A stretch of 64,000 nucleotides of DNA, taken from Tupaia tana. Its lineage: Eukaryota; Chordata; Mammalia; Scandentia; Tupaiidae. A program made the translations under genes and the position numbers. This document shows positions 1 to 9,921 of this stretch, in pieces; position 1 is the first letter of the stretch; every line of letters starts with the position of its first letter. Under the pieces are notes generated by a model that saw only the letters and a list, made by a program, of their open reading frames with translations, was not told the origin of the DNA and did not search any database. The stretch lies in contig JAKSZU010000026.1 in NCBI GenBank assembly GCA_026018925.1, positions 13,383,127-13,447,126 on the forward strand. Direction: 5' to 3'.

Positions 1-30
1 GTATGTTAAGGATCTCTCTGACTATTCAGA

Positions 31-32
31 TT

Positions 33-84
<52 letters not shown>

Positions 85-85
85 A
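31..85. repeat. (TTTC)n microsatellite
   Basis: About 13 near-perfect TTTC units. They lie at the tail end of the inverted form B SINE, so they most likely arose by growth of its A-rich tail. Confidence 0.92.
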
Positions 86-254
86 AAAAAATTATTATAT
101 TTAATTTTATTTATGTTTATCTTATATATATATATTTTTTTTTGGATGAAAGAGAGAGGGAAAGTGAGAAGGCAAGCCGCCAGGTCTGGGACTCGAACTT
201 TGGTTGCTCGTTTGGGCATCTAGCGTCTTAACCACCACACTACCTGTCGGCCCC
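37..254 (-). mobile_element. Form B SINE, inverted, with expanded TTTC tail
   Basis: Read on the minus strand it has the tRNA-like head (GGGGCCGACAGGTAG..., B-box remnant CGAGTCC), a short TC-rich part and an AT-rich tail. The flanking direct repeat TCAGATTTCTT occurs at 26-36 and 255-265, so insertion by target-primed reverse transcription is well supported. The tail end has grown into a (TTTC)n run at about 31-85. Confidence 0.88.
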
Positions 255-544
255 TCAGATTTCTTCATGGAGCGCTTCCCCCTGCCCCAGGCACCGTTTT
301 CTCTGAGAAAAAGAGAAAAAGACCCCCCCCCCTCCATGAGAGGGGGGTCTCTCAGACCTGCCAGGAGGGAAGTGAGTCATCCTGTGCTCTGTCCCGCCAT
401 TCTCCTGGCTCCTCTCCCTGAGAAGCGGGTGCCAGACAGCATAAAGGTTAAAAATCAAGGGCTTCGACTGTGGTGATGTACAATGATTGGAAGGTGTAAA
501 ATAAATTTAAACACACACACACACAAATAACAAAGGCTTTTGTG

Positions 545-680
545 AAAGACAGAAGAAGCTCTGGGTCCCACAACCAGTATCAAGTCATTAAGCCTCTTTA
601 GCCTCAGTTTCTTTATCTCAGAAATGGGGGTAAGATCATCTCACCTCTCTGGTCATTGGAGGATGAAATGCGTGACTCCA
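545..680 (+). mobile_element. MIR fragment
   Basis: The stretch reads like the MIR middle: a trailing AAGTCATTAAGCCTC, then CTCAGTTTCTTTATCT and AATGGGGGTAAGATCATC. This matches the known MIR order. It is diverged and has no visible target duplication. Confidence 0.7.
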
Positions 681-689
681 CGTGAGGCG

Positions 690-1450
690 TCCTCGTGTGG
701 TTTGTTTTCATCTATGTACCTCAGTGCTCTTGTGTCGCTGCAATTTCTGGGAAGCCAGGACTCCCGGTGGGAGGAGGCCCGGGTCTTTAAAACATTGTAA
801 TCTCGATCCCAATGCCCTTCACTTACTAAACGGGCCATGGTCTCTGCAATTTGTGAGTGTAGTGGAGAGAGACCGTCTCTGATCTCCGGCGGCTGTTAGG
901 CGCCCGCCAGTGTATCTCCTATCAAAGCCGGCCTCCGCTTGTATTCTAATCACATCTCCCAGTTCACACCACACATTTCTGTGTAAAAGGGAACAAACGA
1001 CATGCAGGCAACGCCACGTATGAAAGCTCACAGCCACACTTTCATTGTTCAGGCTGCGTGCTTTGCTCACCGCGTCTGAGCACCCGAAGTTAATTGGCAG
1101 CTCCCGTTACCTCGCTGTGGCTAACTGATAGAGCTCTCTGTCCGTTAGCTTGTAAACACCGCTTGGTGTTTCTCTGATCCCCCTTTCTTTTAGCTCTTGT
1201 CTCTGACCGTAAAGAGAAAAAATAAAGAAGAAAAGGCCAACACATAACAAAAAACACCACAGAAAGCTAAAGTCTACATTTGTATAATGTGACATCGTGA
1301 GGGTAGGACGGATGGGATTTGATCACTTTGTCTGTGATAAGTCTCTTTATTTTTATTTCTGAGCAATGAACGAAAAATACAAATGAGGGACTACAGGCAA
1401 TGGGCTACCGTTTTCTTTTCTCGGATGTTTATTCATCCAATAAATAACAC
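690..1450. other. Unique sequence with CpG-rich core; no gene seen
   Basis: No repeat family recognised. The part at about 860-1150 has many CpG dinucleotides compared with the rest of the window and AT-rich homeodomain-like sites such as TTAATTGG near 1090. Short open frames here look like nothing known. A conserved noncoding element or old regulatory region is possible but unproven. Confidence 0.4.
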
Positions 1451-1554
1451 TTTTTAAGTGTCTGTTACCTGCTGGGAACGTGCTGATCTATATCTCATCT
1501 GTCTCATTCTTTCTGTCTCCCTTGGAGTCAGTCTAACCAGGGTTGGCCTCAGGT

Positions 1555-1745
1555 TGGGAGGGACGCACGAGTTTTGGAATCAGACAGAGCTGGGTTTGAA
1601 TCCTGCTATACCCACTCATGGTGTCACCTGGGGCACATTATCTCCTCTCCCTGAATCTTGGACTCCTTGTCTGTAAAATGGAGCTTAATGGTTGTTCTGA
1701 GGTTGAAATGAAATAACATTTTCAAGAAATGGCTAAGTGTCTCCC
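1555..1745 (+). mobile_element. MIR element
   Basis: Contains the MIR hallmarks in order: TTTGGAATCAGACAGAGCTG, GGGTTTGAATCCTGC, TGTCTGTAAAATGGAGC and a following GAGGTTGAAATGAAATAA. Nearly the whole MIR core is present, on the plus strand. Confidence 0.88.
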
Positions 1746-1794
1746 TTGCTGTGTAGATGTTCAATGATGTACTAATTTCCGTCCGCCTTTCACA

Positions 1795-2075
1795 CCCAGT
1801 GGGTTTCCTATAGACCCCAGAGCCTGTTTCAATCGTTGCCTTGTTCCCCCCGAGTCTTCCTTGAGTCTCATCTCCAATGCTTCTTCAGGGAGCTTTTCCT
1901 GAAGCCCTACACTAAACTAGGTCTTCCTGCTGTTTGCTTCTGTGACAGCCTGGGCTTGCCTTTCTGCAACACTCATCATGCTTGAAATTACTTGTCCAAC
2001 ACGAGTCTCCCCCCTCTGGGCTGCAGCTTACACAGGGCTGTGTTTACCAGTGTGAGCCTCAATGACAGGACCCAC
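1795..2075 (+). mobile_element. L2 3'-end fragment
   Basis: Resembles the 3' part of L2: a run about a small profit of CTTCAGGGAGCTTTTCCTGA, then CTGTGACAGCC and the GGGCTGCAGC region. Diverged, so the boundaries are approximate. Confidence 0.6.
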
Positions 2076-2124
2076 CAGCAAAGGACTCGTGGCACTCTGG
2101 GTCCTAAAAAAGGAAGAAAAAAAC

Positions 2125-2545
2125 TGGAGCCGACCCAAATGCCCAACAACAGGGGCATGGATAAACTTGTATATTTATACAAAGGGACATGATTTGTCAC
2201 TAAAAGGGGTCACTACTAATATGTCCAGCAACGCAGATGAGCTTCGAAAACATGCTGGATGTGCTGTAATACATGATTCCATTGTCGGATGAATTTGAAA
2301 ACAGGCAAAACTAACTGATAGTTCTGGAATATAGATCAATATTGCCTAGGTCTGCAGGTAGAAGGGGGTTGACTTCAGAGGGGTATGAGAGAACCTTTTG
2401 GGATGATGAAAATACTGTCTATATCTTGACTGAGATGGTGGTTACATGGGTATGCACATTTGTCAAATCTCATTAAATCATAGACTTAAAATGTATGCAT
2501 TTTATTGTATGTAAATGAGACCTCAAAAAGTTGATTTAAGGGAAC
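2125..2545 (+). mobile_element. L1 3'-end fragment
   Basis: The order matches old L1 3' ends: CCCAAATGCCCAACAACAGG, then GATTCCATTG, GAGAACCTTTTGGGATGATG and GGTGGTTACATGGGTATGCA, ending near TGTAAATGAGACCTCAAAAA. No ORF2 frame is intact. It is the landing site of the next SINE. Confidence 0.75.
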
Positions 2546-2805
2546 CAGCAGTTAGCGTAATGGCTATGTCGCTGGACTCCCACGTAGTCGACTATGATTC
2601 GCGTCCCGGACCTGGTGGCTTAAAACTCACGCCGGGTGCGTGTGTGTGCATGCCCAAGATCCCGAGAGGAGAATGGAGGAGAAGGGATTGCGGTGTGACC
2701 ATCCCACTTGGGGGGTGATTTCTCGCTTTCTGTCTCTATGTCTCTCTCTGTCTGTCTGGTGAGCACACGCACCCTATAGTGAAAACCTCTCCAAAAAAAA
2801 AAAAA
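2541..2805 (+). mobile_element. Form A SINE, young
   Basis: Full A element, from head GGGAACCAGCAGTTAGCGTAA through the C/G apex to CTATAGTGAAAACCTCTCC and poly(A). A 19-bp direct repeat AAAAAGTTGATTTAAGGGA lies at 2525-2543 and again around 2805-2823. The right repeat is fused to the head of the next, older A copy, so this copy landed exactly at the other's 5' edge. Confidence 0.95.
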
Positions 2806-2818
2806 AAAAGTTGATTTA

Positions 2819-3092
2819 AGGGACCAGAAGATGGCGTAGCAGTTATGTTGCTGGACTCCAACATAGCCAACCATTGTTCGAGTCCTGGACTTGGCTCGAA
2901 ACTGACATAGGCACGTGTGCATGCATGCCCAAGGTCCCAGGAAGAGAGTGAAGGAGAAGTGATGGCAGCATGGTCATCTCCCCTGGAGGGTGATTTCTCA
3001 CTTTCCCTTTCACTGTCTCTGTCTCTCTGTCTCGCTTTCTCTCTGGTGAGTGCATGTACCCTAAGGCAAAAACCTCTAAGGAAAAAGAAAAT
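2819..3092 (+). mobile_element. Form A SINE, older
   Basis: Head GGGACCAGAAGATGGCGTAGC, body with ATGCATGCCCAAGGTCCC and the TC-rich stretch, ending in CAAAAACCTCTAAGG. More diverged than its neighbour at 2541-2805, which inserted immediately upstream of it. Confidence 0.92.
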
Positions 3093-3109
3093 TGGTTTAA
3101 AATAAATGG

Positions 3110-3185
3110 AAAAGAAAGAAAGCCAAAAAGAGTGAAACAAAGAAGGAAGGAAAGAAAAAAGGAAGGAAAGAAGGATAAGGAGAAA
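3110..3185 (+). repeat. A/G-rich low-complexity tract
   Basis: Purine-rich GGAAGGAAAG-type sequence just after the tail of an A SINE. It is probably tail-derived. Confidence 0.6.
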
Positions 3186-3329
3186 TAAATCCTGGTTTGA
3201 AATTAAAACTTGATTTTCAATTTCCGGGTAGATTGTGGCAGTTAGTAGAATCCTGTTGTTTCATTGCATCAACAAGAAGAAAAGATAAATTACAAAAATC
3301 ATATTTTTAAAGACACAAGAGAGCCATGG

Positions 3330-4060
3330 AAGCAAGAGAAGATTAGGTGAACTAAAATTCCAGAGAGCAAAGAGTCCCTCTTAGAAATTATGAAAACCAT
3401 AAAACACCAGAATGACATCTTTAAAGTGCTAAACAAGCAAACCACCAAAAAACAGACAAAACACCGAAAACCAAAAATCTGTCCACCTGCAGTTCTGGAT
3501 CCAGTAAAAAGTGGCAGCAAGATAAAAAACATTTTCTATTTTTTTCTTTTTTCTTTTTTTTTTTAGAAAAAGATTTTTGTTATAGGATGCATTCACTCAC
3601 CAGAGAGACATAGAGAAATGGAAAGTGAGAAAGCACCCCCGGGGGGATGGCCATGCTGCAATTCCTTCTCCTCTTGGGATTTTGGGCATGCACACGCACG
3701 CACACGGCATGAGTTTTAAGCTGCCAGATCTGGGACACAAACTGCCATCTCCTACATGGGAATCCAGCTACATAACCATTACACTGTCTCCTGGTCCCAA
3801 AAAAAGACATTTTCAGACAGAAAAAAAGATAGAGAATTTCTCATTACCAGCAGACCTGCACTACAAGAAACGCTAACACAGGTCTTCATGCTGCAGGAAG
3901 TTGATTCCAAACGGAAACGGGGGACCCAGAGGAAAGAAGGAGGAGACTCAAAAGAGTAAATGTATGTGTGCAGATTGATAGAAAAATGACTGTTTAAAGC
4001 AATATTAATAACTATGTCTTGTGGCTTTGTAATAAGTATAGAGAAAAAACACCAACTATA
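3330..4060 (+). mobile_element. L1 fragment, split by a SINE
   Basis: The right part carries a segment known from old L1s: GACATTTTCAGACAG, then TTACCAGCAGACCTGCACTA and CAAGAAACGCTAA, later GACTGTTTAAAGCAATATTA. The left part ends with CAGTAAAAAGTGGCAGC. An inverted A SINE at 3538-3798 splits it. Confidence 0.7.
3538..3798 (-). mobile_element. Form A SINE, inverted, inside L1
   Basis: Starts with a T-rich tail, then TTGTTATAGGATGCATTCAC and the CCCCGGGGGGATGG apex, and ends at the head CTGGTCCC. An approximate direct repeat AAAARACATTTTC flanks it at about 3525-3537 and 3802-3814. Confidence 0.9.
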
Positions 4061-4777
4061 ATAAGAAAGAATTGATGCATTTGACTTCATTTAAGAATTT
4101 CGACTCATCGAAGGCAGCACTAAGGGAACACATGACAGAGGGCTCAGGATGTGTAAAGAATGTCTACAAATCAATACTAAGAGACAACCCATTTAAAAAG
4201 ATAGGAGACTCAGACAGGCGTTTGCAAAAGGGGAGTCCAAATGTTCCGTATCAATATACAAAGAGGTTCAACATCATTACTCATCAGGGAAGTTCAAATG
4301 AAAACCACAAAGGGAAATCGCTACCCGTTCAACAAAATGACAAAAATTAAAGGGAGTACATTTCAAGGAGGATGCCCAGCCGTTGTAATTGCCCTGTGTG
4401 GCTGACACCTTGGAATGGTGGCAGTTTCTGATAAATATTCTGTGACCCAGCTATTGCTAAGAAAATATAACAAATCTGTCCACCCAAAAGATGTGTGAAA
4501 GGATATCCAAGCAGCTTTACTCATAATAGTCCCCAATCAGGCCCATGAATGGTATAGGATATAAGTAAATTATGGTTCATTCATTCAGTGGTGTACTATC
4601 CACCAATGAAGAAAGCAAACCATGGTGATAAGTGTAACACTGTGGATTAAATCACATGGTCACAGGGGAGCAGAAGACAGACACAAAAGAAGATACACTC
4701 TATGATTTCATGATATGAAACTCAAGAATGGGCAAAGCTTATCTATTGTGAAAGAAATTATCCCTGGGCTTAGGGTG

Positions 4778-4830
4778 TATGTATGTATGTATGTATGTAT
4801 GTATGTATGTATTTATTTATTTATTTATTT
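4778..4830. repeat. (TATG)n(TTTA)n microsatellite
   Basis: About eight TATG units followed by TTTA units, at the tail end of the inverted A SINE. Confidence 0.9.
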
Positions 4831-5078
4831 GCTGTAGGGTGCATGCTCTTGCCAGAAAGACACAGAAAGACAGAGAGATAGAAAATGAGAAAGACATCAC
4901 CCCTCCCCCCCACCCCGGGAAGATGGCCACGCCACAATCCCTTCTCCTCCATTCTCCTCTCAGGATCTTGGACACGCATGCACGCCTGGCATGAGTTTAA
5001 GCCACCGGGTCTAGGACTAAGCCTGCAGTCGACTACATGGGAGTCTAGTGACATAGCCATTACGCCATCTGCTTGTCT
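4781..5078 (-). mobile_element. Form A SINE, inverted, with TATG tail
   Basis: Reversed A element: TTGCTGTAGGGTGCATGCTC, purine-rich part, apex CCCCCCACCCCGGG, B-box complement near 5010-5020, and head end CTGCTTGTCTC. The tail end is a (TATG)n then (TATT)n run at 4778-4830. The short repeat CTTAGGGTG / CTCAGGGTG flanks it. Confidence 0.9.
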
Positions 5079-5264
5079 CAGGGTGGTATTGATTAGGAAG
5101 AGAGTTGAGAGAATCTTCTGGGATGATTGAAATGATCTATATTTTGATTGAGGTGGTGGTTACACAAGTACATAGATACTCAAAATTTGATTGAGCTGTA
5201 AGTTGAGATTTAAACATTTCACTGTGTGTAATTTACATCTCAAATTACAAAATGGAAAGAAAAA

Positions 5265-6115
5265 AATCTCCCCTTAGTCCCTTTTCAAAGTTCCCAGTGT
5301 CAATCTTCAAGTCTTAAATATAAACAAATACATACATACATGCATACAGATAGACAGAGACACAGATACAGATATATAGATAGATATTTAAATAATAATG
5401 GCATTGTATTTGGCCACCATACATATATGTTTTCCAGTACAATCTTAATTGATAGCATTCTGGAGTAATTGATTGTCGTACCTCACTTTACTATGAAAAG
5501 TCTCTAGTTTGGACAATTCATGATAAAGTCATACTCATTGTACACACCATAATCATTTTTCCCACCAGGCTAAACACAATGGCCATCTTTCCATGTTTAT
5601 ATGTATGGATTTACTTCATTCATTTTAGTAACTATATAATATTCCACAGTGTACATGAACATAACTTATCTGATTCCTCTGATGATGGAGATTTGGGGGT
5701 GTCAGCAGTTTTATTCATAAAATGATTAATACTAATGGCATGACCATGAACTACTTTTGTCTTATCAACATTTGGGCTACCTTCTTTCTATCTCAGCACC
5801 TGGATTTTTCTCTCAGGAGTCACCCCTTCTCCATCCTTAGTGCAAGTGATGACCCTGGTCTCTGAGCTTCAGGTGTGGGTGTTATCCAAATGAATAATTC
5901 AGGAGTGATGATTTCGTGAAAGAGAAGCTTCTTTTTTTCCTGTTATTCCTCAACCTGAAGAATTTAAGCCTAGCAGTGCTGGTGACAATTTTGACAATCC
6001 AAGGAAAACTCTTGCCTGAGAAAGAAACCATCACAGATAGAAATAAACACAATAAATATAGATAGGCAGAATCTTGATGACTTTGTCTAAGCTCCTAGAT
6101 CCAGCTATGCCTGAA
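5265..6115. other. AT-rich sequence, possibly L1-like in part; no gene
   Basis: A short (GATA)-like run lies near 5340-5400. The part at about 5590-5720 (CCATCTTTCCATG, TATAATATTCCACAGTGTAC, GATGGAGATTTGGGGGT) resembles a stretch common in L1 copies. Nothing coding was recognised. Confidence 0.35.
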
Positions 6116-6117
6116 AC

Positions 6118-6283
6118 TATTAGGTTGTCAGAAAAGTCACGACACATTGAGTTTTTTTTTTTTTTTTTGTAATGTGAACTGATTTTTTTTTTTTTGTCTT
6201 GTGCAAGTTTGAGAGCATTTTCTGTTGCACCTCAAATCTGCAACTCAATATTTTTGACAAAACATAGCTGCCATAAGCATATA
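6118..6283. mobile_element. Possible mariner-type fragment
   Basis: TTAGGTTGTCAGAAAAGTCA at 6120 looks like the terminal repeat of a mammalian mariner. A T-rich stretch and TAATGTGAACTGATTTTTT follow. No matching right end is seen before the next element, so this is tentative. Confidence 0.35.
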
Positions 6284-6309
6284 CAAGGGTACTTCATAAA
6301 ATTCTTAAA

Positions 6310-6565
6310 TAGGCTAGTCGTGGCCTGGTGGTTGGAGCAACCAGATCCCGCATGGCCAGCCTCATGGTTTGAGTCGTTGACCTGGCAGCTTAATAAATAC
6401 ACTAGATGAGTGTGCATGCATGCCCAAAATCCCAAAAGGAGGACGAGATGGAGGAGAAAGGATTGTGGTATGACCATTCGCCATGGAGGAGTTGCATTCT
6501 CCTTTCCCTCTCTTTCTGTCTCTCTCTGGAGAGTGCATGCATCCATTAGGGGAAAAAAGAAGTTC
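6310..6565 (+). mobile_element. Form A' SINE, diverged
   Basis: Head AGGCTAGTCGTGGCCTGGTG, B-box remnant GGTTTGAGTCG, then GTGTGCATGCATGCCCAAAA and a purine-rich part, ending TCTCTCTGGAGAGTGCATGC. The apex C/G run is eroded. It lies inside the mariner-type MITE. Confidence 0.82.
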
Positions 6566-6572
6566 TCAGAAA

Positions 6573-6750
6573 GGGACCAGGCAGTGGTGCAGTGGTAATC
6601 CATGCAACTGGATCCACATGGCAAAGACCCTGAGTTTGCATCCTGGGACCTCCCTGAGCATACCATGTGCATGCATGCCCATGATTCAGGCCAGCTGAGA
6701 CTAGGAGTGAATCATGCCATGATGATTCTGTTGGGAGCATCTATCTCTTA
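6573..6750 (+). mobile_element. Form C SINE
   Basis: Head GGGACCAGGCAGTGGTGCAG with a weak B box (GAGTTTGCATCC). The body has CCATGTGCATGCATGCCCAT, GGCCAGCTGAGAC and CTGTTGGGAGCATCTATCTC. This order recurs in the other C copies, at 32549, 48861 and 50551. It directly follows the A' copy. Confidence 0.68.
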
Positions 6751-7074
6751 AAGTGTGAGTTTATGTTGGTGCAAAAATTGATTTAAAATCCATGGATGGT
6801 TTTTTAGAAGTATGCATTTTCATGAGCTTTTGAAGATCCCTCGTGTATGTTTAAGAATATGTATATATATTCAAGATATATATACATATGCATGTGATAT
6901 TTATTCTTGAAGATGGTACATATAGGAATATTTTTGTGAGATCAACACCTAAAAGTGAGATGACTAAATAAAAGGTCTTTATCTATTTAAAACCATGCTT
7001 CAAAATTTTCACTCCCACTCACACTGTTGGAAGGTGCCAGTTTCCCCACTCCTGGAAGTGGATCTTAGGTGTAT

Positions 7075-7728
7075 GTGACAATGGAGAAAATGAATAGAAG
7101 ATTTGAACTGGCACTTTATAGAAGACTAAATGTCCAAGAAACCTTTGGAAATATGCTCAACCTCATTAGGCATTAAGGAAATGAAAATTAAGGCATAATT
7201 CGATACCATTAAACACCCACGAGAATATCTAAAATGAAAAAGACTAACAATACCAAGATTCTTGAAGATGCGGGGCAACCAGAGCTCTCCTACGCTGTTG
7301 GTGGGAGTGTAAATTGTACCACCACTGTGGATAACTGCTTGGGAGCATCTAGTGAGGCTGAATATAGGCATAGACTCTGGCCAGTGATTGTACTCATGGG
7401 AAATTTACATTTATTCACCAAAAGTCAGGTACAAACAAAAGTCCTTCAACAGGTAAATGGGTAAGTAAATTGTACATTCACATAGTAGAATATCATCTAG
7501 CAATGAGAAAGAACCAATGACAGCTACACACAAACACAGAAGTGAAATCTTATAAACATAATGTGGTGCAAATGAAGCCAAACCAAAAGAGTATATTCTG
7601 TATGGTTCATTTATATGATGTTGGAAAAAAAAATAGGTACAATTAATTGAGGTGATGATTACCACTGGGGAGAATGGAGGTCGTGTCTGAGAGGGAGTTT
7701 AAGGAAGCTGCTGGGGTTCTGGTTGTCT
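7075..7728 (+). mobile_element. L1 3' half, left part
   Basis: Old L1 ORF2-end words: GGAAATATGCTCAACCTCAT, TAAGGAAATGAAAATTAAGG, CTACGCTGTTGGTGGGAGTG, AAGTCCTTCAACAGGTAAAT and ATAGTAGAATATCATCTAGC. It stops at GTTCTGGTTGTCTC, where a MaLR LTR is inserted, and resumes at about 8666. Confidence 0.82.
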
Positions 7729-7936
7729 CATTCTATTTTGTGTCGCTATAACAGAACACCTGAGACTGGGTAATTTATAGTCCCAAGTTGAGGGGCCAGC
7801 ATCTGCAAGAGACTTTTGCTATATCTTCTCATGGTTGAAAGAGTAAGGGCAAGGGAGATAGTGAGAGAGGGCTGAATTTATTCTTTTATGATGGCACCAA
7901 CTCCACCCATGAGGGGGAGCCCTCATAGCCTAATCA

Positions 7937-8182
7937 CATCTTTCTTTTTTTCTAAGAGAAATTTTTGCTATAGGGGGGAGTACTCCCTAGAAAGATAGAA
8001 AGTGAGAAACCACCCCCTGGGGGGATGGCCATGCCACAGTCCCTTCTCTTCCATTCTCCTCTTGGGATTTTGGGCACACACACATGCCTGCTGTGAGTTT
8101 CAAGCCACTGGGTCTGGGACTTGAACCGTAGTTGGCGATGTGGGAGTCCAGCAACGTAACCATTATGCCACTTGCTGGTCTC
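7937..8182 (-). mobile_element. Form A SINE, inverted (first of three in series)
   Basis: Reversed A element from TTGCTATAGGGGGGAG to the head end CACTTGCTGGTCTC, including the apex CCCCCTGGGGGGATGG. AGCCTAATCA flanks it at 7927-7936 and 8183-8192. Confidence 0.93.
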
Positions 8183-8192
8183 AGCCTAATCA

Positions 8193-8386
8193 ATTCTTCT
8201 TCTTTTTTAAATAATAATGGATTTGTTTAATTCCATTTGTTCTTATTATTTATTTTTAATTTGACCAGACAGAAACAGAGAGAGAATGAGAGAAAGGGAA
8301 AATGAGACAGCAAGCTGCCAGGTCCAGGACTTGCAGTCAGCTATGTGGGAAGCAGCAACATAACCATTATGCCATTTGCTGGTCCC
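8193..8386 (-). mobile_element. Form B SINE, inverted (second of three)
   Basis: AT-rich tail with TTAATTCCATTTGTT and TTTTTAATTTGACCAGACAG, purine-rich part, then CAAGCTGCCAGGTCC and the head end TTTGCTGGTCCC. AGCCTAATCA precedes it and AGCCTAATA follows it. The head is shortened around the B-box region. Confidence 0.9.
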
Positions 8387-8395
8387 AGCCTAATA

Positions 8396-8589
8396 GTTTC
8401 TCTTTTAAAATAATTATTTATTTAATTCCATTTGTTATTATTATTTATTTTTAATTTGACCAGACAGAGATAGAGAGAGAGAGAGAGAAAGAGAAAGTGA
8501 GAAAGCAAGCTACCAGGTCCAGGACTCGAAGCACGGTCAGCCATGTGGAAATCTAGCGCCTTTAACCACCACACCACCTGCCAGCCCCT
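8396..8589 (-). mobile_element. Form B SINE, inverted (third of three)
   Basis: Very like the copy before it: TTTAATTCCATTTGTTATTA, TTTTTAATTTGACCAGACAG, (GA)n, CAAGCTACCAGGTCC and head end CCTGCCAGCCCC. AGCCTAATCA at 8590-8599 repeats the same target again. Confidence 0.92.
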
Positions 8590-8665
8590 AGCCTAATCAT
8601 TTCTTAAATACTGTTACAATGACAGTTAAATTTTGACATGGGTTTTGAAGGGGACAAACATTCAT

Positions 8666-8830
8666 ACCATAGCACTGGTAATGTTCTGTACCTTGATTTT
8701 GGTGAAAAGTTTGCATGAATCTTTTCACTGTGTACAAATTCATAAACCTGTCCATTTATATTTGTATACTTTTCTCTCTGTATATTATGCCCTGATAAAA
8801 TTATTGTTGTTTTAAAATAGCATTTGGGTG
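8666..8830 (+). mobile_element. L1 3' end, right part
   Basis: CTGGTAATGTTCTGTACCTT continues the L1 3'-UTR broken off at 7728. It runs on to TCACTGTGTACAAATTC and a TATATTATGCCCTGATAAAA end, typical of L1. Confidence 0.8.
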
Positions 8831-9904
8831 AGAATAAAATAATTTGGAGAAAAACCTAATAATGGAAAAATATTTCAGAAAACACAGGCAAATGCTAGAA
8901 ATTGTAAAATTGGTCCTAGCACAAGATATTGCAATGACAAAAGGCCAATTCTTCAGGCCTTTGTTATAAACCCAACATGAAACATCTGATATTATTCTCA
9001 TTTACATGGCTAGGAATTTAATCTCTGGACAAACTCGAATAAAGTGAGAAATAGACCAGCGACCGATAAATGAGAAAAAGTTGATGGAAACTTTGGAGGA
9101 AAGTTGACGACAGTATCTGCATCTGGGAGTTAGTATGGTTTGGGGAAGGAATACAATTTTGGTCACATTCTGTACTAGATAGATTTTAGAGGAAAATGAC
9201 CTAAAATTTGATAAAAGGTTGACATGAGATTATGGCCAAAGTCTCTAGAAAGAAATATGGCATTAGGATGGGTGAAGGATGCTATAATATGAACATTTGA
9301 ATGAATATCAGTATGAGTAAAATGAATGAAACAAAATGAAATGAACAGCTACTCATAGTTTTAATAACAACGCAGAGTGTAGTAGCTAAGGAAACCTTGA
9401 CTTCTACGGGACATTGGTGAGCTTAGGTATTCAAAGATATTTCATGTAAGATGGCTAGAAGGGCATATCCCTGAAATAATGGAGCTTTCGAGCATTCCAG
9501 AATAACCCAGTAAACCCAAAGGCAAGAGTAAATGGAAACTGTCAGAAAATACCAAAATCAATACATTTAAAATAGGATTTGTATTGTTCAGAGTAAGTAG
9601 ATGTATAATGAAATGATAAGTCCATTGTTGGGGAAAGATGTTGGATTAATTTATTCAACAACACTTATTGTGTTTCTTCCATAAGGCTTGACAGACACAG
9701 TAACTCGAACGTAATAGGCGTGCTGCAAATATTGATAGTTGTTGAATGAATGAATGAATGAATGAATTCAAAGTTCATTCATGGTGGTCCCTGCTCTGAT
9801 GACCCTCCAGTCATATCAGCAGCTGTCTAATGAGGACTATGATTGTGGAATCCCACAGACTTAGGAAGAAAGCAAAAGAAACTTTCTTGAAGGGAAGAAC
9901 TTTC
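8830..9904. other. Unique AT-rich sequence; no gene
   Basis: No gene or repeat firmly recognised. A GAATGAATGAATGAATGAAT run lies near 9745. AACAACACTTATTGTG and the GTTGAATGAATG end at about 9655-9775 suggest an L2 3' tail. Confidence 0.4.
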
Positions 9905-9921
9905 TAATATGCTTTATTTTA

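Larger units (their letters stand above)
4060..5265 (+). mobile_element. L1 3' half fragment, split by a SINE
   Basis: Old L1 ORF2-end and 3'-UTR words occur in order: GAGGTTCAACATCATTACTC, AAATGAAAACCACAAAGGG, CCACCAATGAAGAAAGCAAA, ATGATTTCATGATATGAAAC, GAGGTGGTGGTTACACAAGT and GTGTGTAATTTACATCTCAA. The frame is broken throughout. The inverted SINE at 4781-5078 interrupts it. Confidence 0.8.
6284..6845. mobile_element. Mariner-type MITE holding two SINEs
   Basis: The left end CAAGGGTACTTCATAAAATT and right end GAGCTTTTGAAGATCCCTCG are inverted repeats. Both are flanked by TA, as expected for Tc1/mariner. GGTGCAAAAATTGATTTAAA lies near the right end. The same element type occurs at 55733-56149. 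Two SINEs (6310-6565 and 6573-6750) sit inside, so the MITE is the older insertion. Confidence 0.75.
7729..8665 (-). mobile_element. MaLR-type solo LTR, inverted, split by three SINEs
   Basis: Starts like a reversed MaLR LTR: CTATTTTGTGTCGCTATAAC, then CTGAGACTGGGTAATTTATA. It ends with TTTTGACATGGGTTTTGAAG and ACATTCATACCATAGCA. It lies in L1 and holds three inverted SINEs. No internal retroviral sequence is seen, so it is a solo LTR. Confidence 0.75.

Noticed and set aside
6118..6283. Intact mariner with transposase
   Set aside because: Only one end-like sequence is seen, and no transposase frame.
7729..8665. Complete endogenous retrovirus
   Set aside because: Only LTR sequence is present, here and at the other LTRs; no gag, pol or env region was seen.
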